Source: Paenibacillus tengchongensis | GTDB lineage: Bacteria; Bacillota; Bacilli; Paenibacillales; Paenibacillaceae | Direction: 5' to 3' | Length of the DNA stretch: 64,000 nucleotides | NCBI RefSeq assembly: GCF_008973665.1 | Contig: NZ_WACP01000004.1 | Location: 124,001-188,000, forward strand | In this document: piece after piece, positions 32,643-42,524 of the stretch | Numbering within the stretch: the stretch's first letter is position 1 | How the letters are laid out: every line of letters begins with the position of its first letter | Position numbers and translations under genes: made by a program | The notes under the pieces: model-generated | What the model saw: only the letters and a program-made list of their open reading frames with translations | What the model was told of the DNA's origin: nothing | Database searches by the model: none

Positions 32643-32858
32643 TTATCCCGCAAATCTCTGCAGCGCAGCCGGAATGTCGGTGTCGCCCAGGATGGCTTCG
32701 ACCGCTTGCCACGCTTCCTTGAAGTCGGGACCGCTGTAACGGGTGCGCTGGCGCACCGGACCGGATAAAGACATATCAAAGACGATGAATTCGCCCGCCT
32801 CCTCAGCGATTCTGAAGCTGACCACGCGGGTTTGCTTTTGTAAACGGAGCTCTTGCAT
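32643..32858 (-). CDS. hypothetical small protein
   Basis: The 71-residue protein (MQELRLQKQTRVVSFRIAEE start, then EFIVFDMSLSGPVRQRTRY) is soluble, with two or three beta strands followed by a helix EAWQAVEAIL. No family recognised. AGGAGGACACAT before the ATG is a strong ribosome-binding site and the codon use is ordinary, so it is likely real. Confidence 0.65.
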   Translation of the reverse strand: MQELRLQKQTRVVSFRIAEEAGEFIVFDMSLSGPVRQRTRYSGPDFKEAWQAVEAILGDTDIPAALQRFAG

Positions 32859-33011
32859 ATGTGTCCTCCTCGCGGCTTATGGCCCGGGACGAACCTGCTG
32901 AACGATTGTTTCTATTATAATAGGCCAATCTGCAGGTTCCCGGCCATTTTTCAAGAAGTATACCCCCATCTTGGCTTTGGCTGCTATGAAAGGGGTCATG
33001 CCCAAAAGCGT

Positions 33012-33041
33012 TTGACTTCTCAAAGCGACTCCACCTATAAT
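33012..33041 (+). promoter_or_regulatory. promoter of fur
   Basis: TTGACT (33012-33017) and TATAAT (33036-33041) are 18 bases apart. The leader of about 95 bases contains GTCCTT-GCTGA-AAGGAC (33074-33089 region) and a possible 20-codon ORF starting with GTG at 33057 (AGGAG upstream) and ending 21 bases before fur, which may be a leader peptide or chance. Confidence 0.6.
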
Positions 33042-33139
33042 GGAAGGAGCGGTTTTGTGCGGGAGAACGGACTGTCCTTGCTGAAAGGACAAAGAACCGT
33101 TTTCGTAGACGGTGGGTAAGTTGTGGAGGGGGGAGACAG

Positions 33140-33607
33140 GTGGAAGCCCGGATAGACAAAATCAAGCAGCAGCTGCAATCGCAAGGGTATAAGCTGACGC
33201 CCCAGCGCGAAGCAACCCTGCGGGTATTGCTGGAGAATGAAGAAGATCATTTAAGCGCCGAAGATGTATTTATGCTTGTGAAAGAAAAGGCCCCCGAGAT
33301 CGGTCTTGCCACGGTATACCGTACCCTGGAACTGCTCAGCGAGCTGCATGTGGTGGAGAAAATCAACTTCGGCGACGGGGTTGCCCGTTACGATCTGCGG
33401 ACGGATACGGCTAAGCATCATCATCATCATTTGATCTGCGTGCAATGCGGCAGTATGGATGAGATCCGTGAGGATTGGCTCGGGCCGCTGGAAGAGCGTC
33501 TGGAGCAGGAGTTTAATTTTACGGTGCTGGATCACAGACTGGATTTTCACGGCATTTGCCACCGTTGCAAGGATAAGAACAGCGCGGAAGGCCAATCGCC
33601 GGAATAA
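33140..33607 (+). CDS. fur: ferric uptake regulator Fur
   Basis: Fur represses iron-acquisition genes when loaded with Fe2+. The 155-residue protein has the winged helix with LTPQREATLRVL and GLATVYRTLELL, the histidine-rich regulatory site HHHHHLICVQCG, and the structural zinc pair completed by CHRC. These features distinguish it from PerR or Zur only moderately, but its place before yqzK and xerD is that of fur in B. subtilis. GTG start with GGAGGGGGGAG upstream. A matching Fur-box is found at 59423-59441 in this window. Confidence 0.93.
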   Translation: MEARIDKIKQQLQSQGYKLTPQREATLRVLLENEEDHLSAEDVFMLVKEKAPEIGLATVYRTLELLSELHVVEKINFGDGVARYDLRTDTAKHHHHHLICVQCGSMDEIREDWLGPLEERLEQEFNFTVLDHRLDFHGICHRCKDKNSAEGQSPE

Positions 33608-33635
33608 GCGCACTATTATAAGGTAACCGCACAAG

Positions 33636-33668
33636 CTCTCCCCGGCTGCTGGCCGGAGGGAGTTTTTT
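33636..33668 (+). terminator. terminator after fur
   Basis: CTCTCCCCGGC pairs with GCCGGAGGGAG around TGCTG, followed by six T (33663-33668). Confidence 0.8.
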
Positions 33669-33863
33669 ATCGGCTGTGAACGGTTATGGTCCCGGATTTG
33701 AACAATCAGACTCTTTCGCATTTATGCATGAATGATGCTGATTGTGGGATTAGAGCCCGGATTTACCATACATAACTCCGGACACCCCGGCATATCGTGT
33801 AGGACGGGTCATCTGCTGCACAAGCGCTTGTACACATATTGCGGTATAAGGGAGGTCTTGCCT

Positions 33864-34097
33864 GTGATTATCTCTGTTCCAAAGACCGTTCGGCGGCTGT
33901 ATTTCTTGACGCTGCTTGTTGCGCTGAGCTGCCTGTTCTATTATCTGCTGAGCTGGGCCGGAGCCTGGCTGAATCCGCTGGACCGGCAGGAGATCCCGGA
34001 AGGAACGGCGGTCCGGGCGTTTCAATATGAATACCGTGGTGAGAATAAGCTGAGCCCGGGCGAACGCCTGCGGCTTTATTATTGGCTCGGTGAGTAG
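33864..34097 (+). CDS. yqzK: DUF4227-family membrane protein (YqzK)
   Basis: The 77-residue protein has one N-terminal membrane helix (LYFLTLLVALSCLFYYLLSW) and a soluble tail with EIPEGTAVRAFQ. Length, topology and the fur-yqzK-xerD order match B. subtilis YqzK. GTG 33864 is preceded by GGGAGG at 9 bases. The function of the family is unknown. A 30-codon ORF between this gene and xerD (34141-34233) has no clear ribosome-binding site and is not called. Confidence 0.85.
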   Translation: MIISVPKTVRRLYFLTLLVALSCLFYYLLSWAGAWLNPLDRQEIPEGTAVRAFQYEYRGENKLSPGERLRLYYWLGE

Positions 34098-34259
34098 AAC
34101 TGCGGCCCTTTAAGCAGGAAGGTGCCCCAAGTTTGTCGAAATGAAGCTATGGCGGATGGATGCCGCGGAGCTGCCGGACGCTGATCCGGCGGCCTGCGTT
34201 TGTTATGCCCGTATGCTGCAAGGGAGCGAGTAGCCTTAGGAAGACGGGAGTGTGAACCC

Positions 34260-35165
34260 ATGGAAATACAGATCAAAGCACAATTACAGCCCTTCATAGC
34301 GTATCTGTCCGGTGATAAAGGATTATCCTCCAGCACCCTGGAGTCGTACGGCCGGGATGTGGCGCAGTTTCTTGATTTTGCCGGAGAGAAGGGGCTTGTC
34401 GCTCCTGAGGACATCAGGCGGGTGCATATCCAGTTGTACCTGGGCGAGCTGCGGAATGCGGGCAAGGCTGCGGCTACAGTGAACCGGACGACGGTATCGC
34501 TGCGCGCTTTTTTTCATTATATGCTAAGAGAACGTGTGATTTCGCAAGACCCGACGCTGGATATGGAGGCCATCAAGCCAAACAAGAAACCGCCGATGGT
34601 GCTGAGCATTGAAGATATAGAGCGGCTGCTTGCAGCTCCCGATGTAACGGCCCCGCCGGGCAAACGCGACAAAGCGATGCTTGAACTGCTGTATGCCACC
34701 GGCATCCGGGTCTCCGAGCTGATCGCACTGGATACGGGGGATGTGCAGACCGAGCTGAAATTCGCCCGCTGCACGGGCGCTTCCGGCAAGGAACGGGTGG
34801 TGCCGATCGGCAGCATTGCAGCCCAGTGCGTCGCTGAATACGAGAGTGGGAGCCGGGAGCAGCTGCTGCGCGGAAATGCGGACGAGCCGGCGCTGTTCCT
34901 GAATAGTCTGGGCGGACGGCTGACACGCCAGGGCTTCTGGAAGATCATCAAGAAATACGCGCGGGGAGCGGGCATTGCCGAGGAGATTACGCCGCATACG
35001 CTGCGGCATTCGTTCGCAGCGCATCTGCTGGAAGGCGGCGCCGATTTGCGCTCCGTGCAGCAGATGCTCGGCCATGCCGATATTTCGACCACACAGGTAT
35101 ACAGCGGCATCGCCCGGCGCAATATGAAGGAAGTCTATGAGAATTTCCATCCGCGGGCTAAGTGA
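34260..35165 (+). CDS. xerD: tyrosine recombinase XerD
   Basis: XerD works with XerC (CodV) at dif to resolve chromosome dimers. The 301-residue protein has the N-terminal SAM-like core-binding domain and the C-terminal catalytic domain with all tyrosine-recombinase residues: R in GIRVSEL, K in GKERVVP, H-x-x-R in [11 protein letters not shown] in LGHADIST and nucleophile Y in QVYSGI. ATG 34260 fits the normal length. Its position after fur and before drm is that of ripX/xerD in B. subtilis, so this is the housekeeping enzyme, not a mobile-element integrase. Confidence 0.96.
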   Translation: MEIQIKAQLQPFIAYLSGDKGLSSSTLESYGRDVAQFLDFAGEKGLVAPEDIRRVHIQLYLGELRNAGKAAATVNRTTVSLRAFFHYMLRERVISQDPTLDMEAIKPNKKPPMVLSIEDIERLLAAPDVTAPPGKRDKAMLELLYATGIRVSELIALDTGDVQTELKFARCTGASGKERVVPIGSIAAQCVAEYESGSREQLLRGNADEPALFLNSLGGRLTRQGFWKIIKKYARGAGIAEEITPHTLRHSFAAHLLEGGADLRSVQQMLGHADISTTQVYSGIARRNMKEVYENFHPRAK

Positions 35166-35281
35166 GCCGTCGTCGGATGCTAAAAGATGCTTTTCAGGAT
35201 GATTATGGGTATGATGGAGATATGGAAGGGATGTCCTCTTTGAACAAGAGTATACACAAGGGTGAAGGAGTGAGAGGGATA

Positions 35282-36460
35282 ATGTCCTCATTTAAACGGA
35301 TCGGATTTATAGTACTTGATAGTGTGGGTATCGGCGAAGCTCCCGATGCGGAAAGCTTTGGAGACAAGGGCGCCCATACACTGGGCCATATTCTGGAACG
35401 TGTGCCGGGACTGAAGCTGCCGAATCTGCAGCGGCTGGGACTGGCCAATATTGCTCCGCTGCCTCCGCTGCAGCCGGTGGACGAGCCTGCTGCCTACTAC
35501 GGCAAAATGCAGGAGGTATCGGTCGGCAAGGACACGATGACCGGACACTGGGAGCTGATGGGCCTGAAGATTGAGACCCCGTTTAATGTCTATCCGGACG
35601 GCTTCCCGGCCGAACTGATCACGAAGTTTGAGGAAGCTACCGGCCGCAAGGTGATCGGCAATAAGCCGGCATCCGGCACGGAGATTCTGGTGGAATACGG
35701 CGAAGAGCAGATGAAGACCGGCGCATGGATTGTTTATACTTCGGCGGACAGCGTATTCCAGCTCGCTGCCCATGAAGAAGTGATTCCACTCGACGAACTG
35801 TACCGCGCCTGCCACATCGCCCGTGAGCTGACCATGGCGCCGGAGTTCTCCGTCGGCCGGGTCATCGCCCGCCCGTATGTCGGACAGCCGGGCAGCTTCA
35901 CGCGGACGCCGAACCGGCACGATTATGCGGTGAAGCCGCCGGAGCCGACCGTTATGAATGCTCTGCAGGATATCGGCAAGGATGTTATTGCCGTAGGCAA
36001 GATCAACGATATTTTTACCGGAGAAGGCGTTACCGCCAGCTATCCGACGAAGAGCAACGAGCACGGCATTGAAGTGACGATCGCCGAGCTGCGCAAGCCG
36101 TTCGACGGCCTGCTCTTCACCAATCTCGTCGACTTCGATTCCCTGTACGGACACCGCCGTGATCCGGAAGGCTACGGACGGGCGCTGGAGGTCTTCGATG
36201 AGGCGCTGCCGGAGCTGATCTCGACACTCGGCGAAGAGGATCTGCTGATTATTTCCGCAGACCACGGCAATGACCCGATCCACAGCGGAACCGACCACAC
36301 CCGTGAATATGTGCCGCTCCTGGTCTATAGCCCGCGGTTCAAGAAGGCGGGCAATCTCGGCATCCGTGCCACCTTCTCCGATGTGGCGGCAACCATAGCC
36401 GACAATTTCGGGGCCAAGGCTCCGCAGTACGGGACAAGCTTCCTGCCGGAGCTGCAATAA
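35282..36460 (+). CDS. drm: phosphopentomutase
   Basis: The enzyme interconverts (deoxy)ribose 1-phosphate and 5-phosphate, linking nucleoside phosphorylases to central metabolism. The 392-residue protein of the alkaline-phosphatase superfamily has the metal-binding [11 protein letters not shown], the phosphorylated threonine in [13 protein letters not shown], and the metal motifs SADHGNDP and [14 protein letters not shown] 35282 gives the usual length; 40 extra upstream codons overlap the xerD end and look non-coding. It begins the salvage operon drm-punA-punA2-pdp. Confidence 0.96.
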   Translation: MSSFKRIGFIVLDSVGIGEAPDAESFGDKGAHTLGHILERVPGLKLPNLQRLGLANIAPLPPLQPVDEPAAYYGKMQEVSVGKDTMTGHWELMGLKIETPFNVYPDGFPAELITKFEEATGRKVIGNKPASGTEILVEYGEEQMKTGAWIVYTSADSVFQLAAHEEVIPLDELYRACHIARELTMAPEFSVGRVIARPYVGQPGSFTRTPNRHDYAVKPPEPTVMNALQDIGKDVIAVGKINDIFTGEGVTASYPTKSNEHGIEVTIAELRKPFDGLLFTNLVDFDSLYGHRRDPEGYGRALEVFDEALPELISTLGEEDLLIISADHGNDPIHSGTDHTREYVPLLVYSPRFKKAGNLGIRATFSDVAATIADNFGAKAPQYGTSFLPELQ

Positions 36461-36488
36461 TCAGCGGTAAATATGAGGAGGTATAACA

Positions 36489-37313
36489 GTGAGCATCGTA
36501 ACCCAAAAGAACATTCAGGAAGCTGCAGTTTATATTAAGGATAAATGTACCGTCGCCCCGGAGATCGGGCTAATTCTCGGCTCCGGCCTGGGCGTGCTGG
36601 CCGATCTGATTACCGATGCAGTGGTCATTCCGTATCAGGACATTCCCCATTTCCCGGTATCTACCGTGGAAGGCCATGAGGGCGAGCTGCTGATCGGCAT
36701 GATTGAAGGCCGCCGCGTAGTCATGATGAAGGGACGCTTCCACATGTACGAAGGCTATGGCCCGGAAACAACGGCCTTCCCTGTGCGCGTCATGAAGGAG
36801 CTTGGCGTCACCAGCCTGCTGGTGACCAACGCCGCCGGCGGTGTGAACACGGACTTCACGCCCGGCGACCTGATGCTGATTACCGACCATCTCAATCTGA
36901 CCGGACGCAATCCGCTGATCGGACCGAACGACAATGCGCTCGGGGTACGCTTCCCGGATATGTCCACCGCTTACAGCCCGCGCCTGATCGCTGCAGCTAA
37001 GGAAGCCGCGGCAGAGCAGAATTTCACCTTTAAGGAAGGCGTCTATGCCGGACTTCTGGGACCTACCTATGAAACACCTGCCGAAATCGTCATGCTGCGC
37101 CGTCAGGGCGCCGATGCCGTAGGCATGTCCACCGTTTCAGAGACGATTGTGGCCCGCCATTCCGGCATTGAGGTGCTGGGCATCTCCTGTATTACTAATA
37201 TGGCTGCGGGCATTCTCGACCAGCCGCTGAACCACGCCGAAGTTATGGAGACGGCGGAGCGGGTGCGCGAGCGTTTCCTGAAGCTGGTGCTGGCGTTTAT
37301 TCCCAAGATGTAA
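36489..37313 (+). CDS. punA: purine nucleoside phosphorylase (6-oxopurine type)
   Basis: This trimeric PNP splits guanosine and inosine with phosphate. The 274-residue protein has the phosphate loop ILGSGLGVLAD, the ribose-site FHMYEGYGPE, the base-binding Glu in GPTYETPAE and Asn237 in CITNMAAG. The Asn is the residue that recognises 6-oxopurines in this family. GTG start with GAGGAGG upstream. It is the first of two tandem PNP genes. Confidence 0.95.
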   Translation: MSIVTQKNIQEAAVYIKDKCTVAPEIGLILGSGLGVLADLITDAVVIPYQDIPHFPVSTVEGHEGELLIGMIEGRRVVMMKGRFHMYEGYGPETTAFPVRVMKELGVTSLLVTNAAGGVNTDFTPGDLMLITDHLNLTGRNPLIGPNDNALGVRFPDMSTAYSPRLIAAAKEAAAEQNFTFKEGVYAGLLGPTYETPAEIVMLRRQGADAVGMSTVSETIVARHSGIEVLGISCITNMAAGILDQPLNHAEVMETAERVRERFLKLVLAFIPKM

Positions 37314-37360
37314 GCTCGCGAGTGAGCGCAATTTACTTTTGAATACGGGAGGAACCATCG

Positions 37361-38221
37361 ATGACACAAACAACCACTCCTTACGGCACGCAGGTAAAAG
37401 AGGCGGCTGAATATATCAAGGGCAAGCTGGGGGCATACTCCCCTGTAATTGGACTCATTCTCGGCTCCGGCCTGGGCGATCTCGGCGATCAGATTGAAGA
37501 TGCCGTGTATCTGCCTTATGAAGAGATTCCGCATTTTCCGCGTTCCACGGTGGAAGGCCATGCCGGTCGGTTCGTCATCGGCAAGCTGGAAGGCAAGGAT
37601 GTCATCATCATGCAGGGCCGCTTCCATTACTATGAAGGCTATGACATGCGCAAGGTTGTGCTGCCGGTCTATGTGATGGCCAAGCTGGGTGTAGGCACAC
37701 TTGTGATTACCAATGCCGGCGGAGGCATGAACAAAGCATTCAAAGCCGGGGATCTGATGCTGATTACCGACCATCTCAACATGACCGGGGACAACCCGCT
37801 GATCGGGCCGAACGATCCCGAGCTGGGCGTACGCTTCCCGGATATGTCGGCCGCCTATGACCGTGAGTATATGGCGCTGGCCAAGAAGCTGGCGGAAGGC
37901 GTTAAGGGTGTGGACGGTGAAACGCTGGTGCTGCAGGAAGGCGTATACGCCGGAATCAGCGGCCCGACTTATGAGACACCGGCCGAGCTGAAGATGCTGG
38001 CCTACCTGGGCGGAGACGCGGTGGGAATGTCTACGGTGCCGGAGGTTATTGTCGCCAGCCACAGCAGACTGCGTGTGCTCGGCATTACCTGTATCACCGA
38101 TATGGCCATCGCCGATGAGCTGGAGCCGCTCACCCATGAGCAGGTGGTGAAGGTTGCCAATCTGACCAAACCGAAATTCATCGGACTGGTCCGTGCGTTC
38201 GTGCGCGAGGTGCAGGTCTAA
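37361..38221 (+). CDS. second purine nucleoside phosphorylase with Asn-to-Asp change
   Basis: The 286-residue paralogue of punA follows it by 47 bases. It keeps the phosphate loop [21 protein letters not shown] and the base-site Glu in GPTYETPAE, but the base-recognition motif reads [13 protein letters not shown]: Asp247 replaces Asn. It also has a longer loop before the base-site Glu ([13 protein letters not shown]). In human PNP the corresponding Asn-to-Asp mutation shifts preference toward 6-aminopurine nucleosides, and 5'-methylthioadenosine phosphorylases have Asp there. A role in adenosine or MTA cleavage is inferred. TAATG overlap with pdp. Confidence 0.9.
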   Translation: MTQTTTPYGTQVKEAAEYIKGKLGAYSPVIGLILGSGLGDLGDQIEDAVYLPYEEIPHFPRSTVEGHAGRFVIGKLEGKDVIIMQGRFHYYEGYDMRKVVLPVYVMAKLGVGTLVITNAGGGMNKAFKAGDLMLITDHLNMTGDNPLIGPNDPELGVRFPDMSAAYDREYMALAKKLAEGVKGVDGETLVLQEGVYAGISGPTYETPAELKMLAYLGGDAVGMSTVPEVIVASHSRLRVLGITCITDMAIADELEPLTHEQVVKVANLTKPKFIGLVRAFVREVQV

Positions 38222-39552
38222 TGCGTGCGGTGGATCTGATCCAGAAGAAGCGGGACGGCGGCGAGCTGAGCCGCGAGGAGATCGCTTATCTGATTCAGGG
38301 GTACAGTAAAGGTGAAATTCCGGATTATCAAATCTCGGCCTGGGCGATGGCGGTCTATTTCCAGGGGATGAATGCGCGGGAGACCGGCGATCTGACCCTG
38401 GAGATGGCGATGTCCGGCGACCAGGTTGACCTTAGTCCCATCGCCGGGATCAAGGTGGACAAGCATTCCACAGGCGGCGTGGGCGATAAGACGACCGTTG
38501 TGCTCGCCCCGCTGGTAGCTTCGGCCGGCGTACCGGTCGCCAAGATGTCCGGGCGGGGCCTGGGTCACACCGGCGGCACGCTCGACAAGCTGGAGTCGAT
38601 CAGCGGCTTCTCGGTGGAAATGGACCGCGAGCAGTTCTTCGCCCAGGTCGGCGAGATCGGCGCCGCCGTTATTGGCCAGTCGGGCAACATTACGCCCGCC
38701 GACAAGAAGCTCTACGCACTCCGGGATGTAACGGCTACCGTAAATTCGATTCCGCTGATTGCCAGCTCGGTCATGAGTAAGAAGATCGCCGCCGGCGCAG
38801 ACGCCATTGTGCTCGATGTGAAGACGGGCAGCGGCGCGTTCATGAAGACGCTGGAGGACTCGATTGCACTGGCACAGGCCATGGTCGATATCGGCACACA
38901 TCTGGGCCGTCATACGGTTGCGGTCATCAGCGATATGGATCAGCCGCTGGGGTATAATATCGGCAATGCGCTGGAAATTAAGGAAGGCATCGAGATTCTG
39001 CAGAACAGAGGTCCACAGGACCTGCGTGAGGTCTGCCTGTTCCTGGGCAGCCAGATGCTGGTGCTTGGGGGGAAGGCGAAGGATGAAGCGGAGGCCCGCG
39101 ATATCCTGGAGCATCATCTCGCCGACGGCAGCGCGCTGGAGAAGCTTAAGCAGATTGTAGCTGCTCAAGGCGGGGATGCGGGCCAGATCGAAGCACCGGA
39201 CATGCTTCCAACTGCCAAGACCTTGATTGAGGTAAAGGCGGAGGCTTCCGGCTTTATTGAGAGCATTAAGGCTGAGACCGTCGGCATTGCCGCCATGCTG
39301 CTCGGTGCCGGGCGGGAGACAAAGGAATCGCAGATCGACTACGCTGTCGGGATCCGGCTGGCGAAGAAGGTCGGCGACACTGTTACCGAAGGCGATGTCC
39401 TGGCCGTGCTGCATGTGAATGAGGCCAGCGCGGATAAGGTGCGGGAGGCGGAGGACAAAGTGCGGGAAGCATACCGTATCAGTTCGCAGCCGGTGCCGCC
39501 CCAGCCGCTCGTATTCGCGCTCGTCACGAAGGACGGGGTTACCCGTTACTAA
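38221..39552 (+). CDS. pdp: pyrimidine-nucleoside phosphorylase
   Basis: Pdp splits uridine, deoxyuridine and thymidine. The 443-residue protein has the glycine-rich signature [21 protein letters not shown] and [18 protein letters not shown], the central [22 protein letters not shown] and the C-terminal PYNP domain ending in [10 protein letters not shown]. It starts inside the stop codon of the PNP2 gene (TAATG). The drm-PNP-PNP-pdp order makes this a complete nucleoside catabolism operon, ending at the hairpin at 39576-39621. Confidence 0.97.
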   Translation: MRAVDLIQKKRDGGELSREEIAYLIQGYSKGEIPDYQISAWAMAVYFQGMNARETGDLTLEMAMSGDQVDLSPIAGIKVDKHSTGGVGDKTTVVLAPLVASAGVPVAKMSGRGLGHTGGTLDKLESISGFSVEMDREQFFAQVGEIGAAVIGQSGNITPADKKLYALRDVTATVNSIPLIASSVMSKKIAAGADAIVLDVKTGSGAFMKTLEDSIALAQAMVDIGTHLGRHTVAVISDMDQPLGYNIGNALEIKEGIEILQNRGPQDLREVCLFLGSQMLVLGGKAKDEAEARDILEHHLADGSALEKLKQIVAAQGGDAGQIEAPDMLPTAKTLIEVKAEASGFIESIKAETVGIAAMLLGAGRETKESQIDYAVGIRLAKKVGDTVTEGDVLAVLHVNEASADKVREAEDKVREAYRISSQPVPPQPLVFALVTKDGVTRY

Positions 39553-39575
39553 AGTTTAATAGCCATACATGCAGG

Positions 39576-39621
39576 AGAACCCGCATTTCATGAACCGTAT
39601 GGTTGGTGATCTGCGGGTTCT
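39576..39621 (+). terminator. terminator after pdp
   Basis: AGAACCCGCA (39576-39585) pairs exactly with TGCGGGTTCT (39612-39621), followed by TTGCGTT. An inner GAACCGTATGGTT pairing extends the structure. Confidence 0.65.
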
Positions 39622-39866
39622 TTGCGTTCAGGCGGAACAGCGGGTGCAAGCTACAGGCCGCGTCAGCTTTATAGCCCGGGGACAAGAAAGGGGCTGCAGT
39701 TTTGGCAGAAGGGTACATTGTGGACATTTCGGAAATTACGATAGTATAAACACAACATCGGCACACGGGTACCGCATAACAGGAGGCGGGCCGTTCTGTT
39801 GACTGTCGTTTACTTTTCTGCAGAAGCAGCGATCATCATTCAACATACATCCGGGGAGGAATTGAA
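39622..39866 (+). other. intergenic leader of the DUF1177-aroM operon
   Basis: Possible promoter elements TTGTGG (39718-39723) and TAGTAT (39742-39747) are 18 bases apart, placing transcription at the left end of the accessory island. A GGAGG at 39781-39785 followed by TTG at 39799 opens a short frame that overlaps the next gene; it is probably not coding. No other signal seen. Confidence 0.35.
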
Positions 39867-40814
39867 ATGGCACTTCATCAGACCATGACCGTACTTAACA
39901 CACTGGACAGCGCATACGCCAGCGGAGAAGGGGTAAGACAATTATTCGCCGGGTATCCCGGGGTGGAGGTAACCGCCCTTAAAGTGGAAGGTGAGAAGGG
40001 CAGCACGGAATTTGTCAAAATCGTAATCCGGGGCAGCGAGGGCAAGCTGTCCGGCGGCAGCGCGCCGACCTTCGGCATCGTCGGCCGTCTCGGCGGCATC
40101 GGGGCGCGTCCCAGCCGGATCGGGATGGTCTCCGACGCCGACGGGGCCGTTGCGGCCGTTGCAGCGGCGCTGAAGCTGGCGGATATGCAGCAGAAAGGCG
40201 ATGTGCTGAAGGGCGATGTGCTCATCACGACCCATATTTGCCCGGATGCGCCGACACTGCCGCATGAGCCGGTCGATTTCATGGACTCGCCGGTCGATAT
40301 TCTGCAGATGAACGAGCATGAAGTGCTGCCGGAGATGGAAGCGATCCTCTCCATTGACACGACCAAAGGCAACCGGGTGGTGAACCATAAGGGAATCGCC
40401 ATTTCTCCGACCGTGAAGGAAGGGTATATCCTGCGGGTCAGCGAAGATCTGCTGCGTCTGGTCGAGATGACTACGGGCCAGCTTCCGGTGACCTTTCCGG
40501 TCACAACTCAAGATATTACGCCGTACGGGAACGGCCTGTATCATATCAATTCCATCCTGCAGCCTGCCGTCGCGACGGATGCTCCGGTAGTGGGACTGGC
40601 CATTACCGCGCAGACCATGGTTCCGGGCTGCGGCACCGGTGCAAGCCATGAGGCGGATATAGCCTCGGCGGTCCGCTTTGCCGTGGAGACGGCCAAGGAG
40701 TTCACACAGGGCATCTGCCACTTCTACAATCAGGAAGAATTTGGACGCATCACCGGGTTGTACGGTGATATGAAGGTGCTGCAGACGCTCGGCAAGCCCG
40801 TAGCCTCACTGTAA
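39867..40814 (+). CDS. DUF1177-family protein
   Basis: The 315-residue soluble protein has conserved-looking stretches FGIVGRLGGIGARPSRIGMVSD, LITTHICPDAPTLPHEPVDFMDSP and MNEHEVLPEMEAILSIDTTKGNR. It contains several His, Asp and Glu residues suited to metal binding (THICPDAPTLPHEP). DUF1177 members of this length are found with AroM, PucR regulators and racemases in gene clusters of bacilli and archaea, but no activity is established. GGGGAGGAATTG before the ATG. It leads the operon with aroM, the M29-like gene and the racemase. Confidence 0.75.
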   Translation: MALHQTMTVLNTLDSAYASGEGVRQLFAGYPGVEVTALKVEGEKGSTEFVKIVIRGSEGKLSGGSAPTFGIVGRLGGIGARPSRIGMVSDADGAVAAVAAALKLADMQQKGDVLKGDVLITTHICPDAPTLPHEPVDFMDSPVDILQMNEHEVLPEMEAILSIDTTKGNRVVNHKGIAISPTVKEGYILRVSEDLLRLVEMTTGQLPVTFPVTTQDITPYGNGLYHINSILQPAVATDAPVVGLAITAQTMVPGCGTGASHEADIASAVRFAVETAKEFTQGICHFYNQEEFGRITGLYGDMKVLQTLGKPVASL

Positions 40815-40852
40815 CAGCTGAGCCTCGGCTATTCTATGAAGGAGGAACAAGC

Positions 40853-41524
40853 ATGCGACAGCTGGGGATGATTACGATTGGACAGGCGCCGCGCTCCGAT
40901 GTTGCGCCGATCCTGGAGCACTGTCTCGGCGGCAGGGCGGAGCTGGTTCAAGCCGGCGTGCTGGACGGATTCACCGCACCTGAGGTGCAGGAACGCTTCG
41001 CCCCGCAGGCGGGGGAATATGTCCTGACCACGCGGATGCTTGGCGGCAGCGCGGCGGTGATCTCGCGGGAGCGGATCAAATCCGTGCTGCAGGGCAAGAT
41101 TGACGCCATGGAAGAGGCCGGCATCCGCCAGATCCTGCTGCTGTGCACCGGCACCTTTCCCGGACTTACGGCACGCAGCGCGCACCTGATCGAGCCGGAT
41201 CAGCTGATTCCGCCTGTGGTGCAGGCGATGCTTGGCGGAAGGCGGCTGGCGCTGATCGGGCCGCTGCCGGAGCAGGAGGCCAATCTGAATGAGAAATTCG
41301 CGGTGCCGGGCGGCAGTAGCTTGCCGTTTGCAGCCGCCTCCCCGTACACCGGAACCGAGGCGGAATTCCGCGCAGCCGCCGAGAAGCTGAAGGGCCAGGC
41401 GGATCTGATTGTGCTTGACTGCATGGGCTATGTGGAGCAGCATAGAGAATGGGCCGCCTCATCCGGGGTGCCCACAGTGCTGTCAAATGCCCTGATGGGC
41501 AAGCTGATCGCCGAAATGGTGTGA
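40853..41524 (+). CDS. aroM: AroM-family protein
   Basis: The 223-residue protein starts with GMITIGQAPRSDVAPILEH, the AroM signature, and contains LLLCTGTFPGL and IVLDCMGYVEQHRE. The two cysteine motifs (LCTGTF and LDCMGY) and the fold pattern are those of the Asp/Glu racemase-like superfamily. E. coli aroM lies next to aroL but has no known function. Here it is 38 bases after the DUF1177 gene and 18 before the aminopeptidase, together with another racemase-superfamily gene. Confidence 0.85.
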   Translation: MRQLGMITIGQAPRSDVAPILEHCLGGRAELVQAGVLDGFTAPEVQERFAPQAGEYVLTTRMLGGSAAVISRERIKSVLQGKIDAMEEAGIRQILLLCTGTFPGLTARSAHLIEPDQLIPPVVQAMLGGRRLALIGPLPEQEANLNEKFAVPGGSSLPFAAASPYTGTEAEFRAAAEKLKGQADLIVLDCMGYVEQHREWAASSGVPTVLSNALMGKLIAEMV

Positions 41525-41542
41525 ATTCAGGAGGATACAGGC

Positions 41543-42487
41543 ATGAGTGAAGAACGGATTGCAATCAGTATGAACGTATTGAGAGACTGTCTGGGACTGG
41601 CCGGCGGCGAGCTGCTGGCCGTTGTCGCCGACGATGATAAACGCGAGCTGGCCGAATCGGTCTATGAAGCAGGCAAACGCCTCGGCGCGGAAAGCATGCT
41701 GCTGGTGATGCAGACACGCAGCAAATCGGGCGAGGAGCCGCCCGCTCCGGTGGCCGATGCGATGGCAAGCGCGGATGTGGCGGTGTGCATCACCAGGCAT
41801 TCGTTGACACATACCGCCGCCCGCAAGCGGGCAGCGGCGAACGGCACGCGTGTGGCGACCATGCCGGGTATCACGGACGACATGTTCAGCCATGGAGCCA
41901 TTACGGCGGATTACGGCCAGGTAAAGGCGCTAACGGAGCAGGTGGCTGCACAGTTAAGCGGTGCCCGCCAGGTCCGAGTGGAGAAGGACGGGCTGAGCCT
42001 CGCTTTCTCCATCGAAGGACGGGAAGGCGTGCTCAGCACCGGGCTGTATCTGAACCCGGGGGAATCCGGCAACCTGCCTTCCGGAGAAGCCTACATCGCT
42101 CCGCTGGAAGGTACGGCGGAAGGGAAGATCAAGGTGGATGGCTCCATTGCGGGGATCGGAGCGCTGTCGAGCCCGCTTGTATTGACCGTGGAGAAGGGCC
42201 GGCTAACCGGTGCGGAAGGCGAAGACGGCAGCCGGCTGCTGGAGATGCTGGGCAGCGGCGACGGCCGGCTGCTCGGCGAGTTCGGCATCGGTACTAACAA
42301 CAAAGCACGGATTACCGGTGTCGTGCTGGAGGATGAGAAGGTCTACGGGACCATCCATGTCGCTTTCGGCAGCAATAACACCTTCGGGGGGACCGTAGCC
42401 GCCGGGGTGCATATCGATGCCGTGGTGATGAAGCCGGATGTTTATCTGGACGGCAAGCTGATCATGCGTGCCGGGGAATTGCTGTAA
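41543..42487 (+). CDS. aminopeptidase, M29-like
   Basis: The 314-residue protein resembles thermophilic (M29) leucyl aminopeptidases in its C-terminal half: GEFGIGTNNKARITGVVLEDE, GTIHVAFGSNNTFGG and HIDAVVMKPDVYLDGK contain the expected Glu, His and Asp metal ligands. It is about 50-100 residues shorter than AmpS/AmpT enzymes, mainly at the N-terminus. The first half (ADVAVCITRHSLTHTAARKR) also fits this family. A cytosolic role in cleaving imported peptides is suggested by the neighbouring dipeptide importer. Confidence 0.82.
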   Translation: MSEERIAISMNVLRDCLGLAGGELLAVVADDDKRELAESVYEAGKRLGAESMLLVMQTRSKSGEEPPAPVADAMASADVAVCITRHSLTHTAARKRAAANGTRVATMPGITDDMFSHGAITADYGQVKALTEQVAAQLSGARQVRVEKDGLSLAFSIEGREGVLSTGLYLNPGESGNLPSGEAYIAPLEGTAEGKIKVDGSIAGIGALSSPLVLTVEKGRLTGAEGEDGSRLLEMLGSGDGRLLGEFGIGTNNKARITGVVLEDEKVYGTIHVAFGSNNTFGGTVAAGVHIDAVVMKPDVYLDGKLIMRAGELL

Positions 42488-42524
42488 GCAATAACAACAG
42501 GCTGACGCGAAGGGGAGGATATGT

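Noticed and set aside
32853..33119. Plus-strand ORF of 88 codons before fur
   Set aside because: It covers the fur promoter and starts inside the divergent small gene region; no ribosome-binding site and no protein-like composition.
34260..35165. Tyrosine recombinase as a sign of an integrated element or phage
   Set aside because: Synteny with fur, yqzK, drm and punA and the full XerD motif set show the housekeeping enzyme; no attachment-site repeats were seen nearby.
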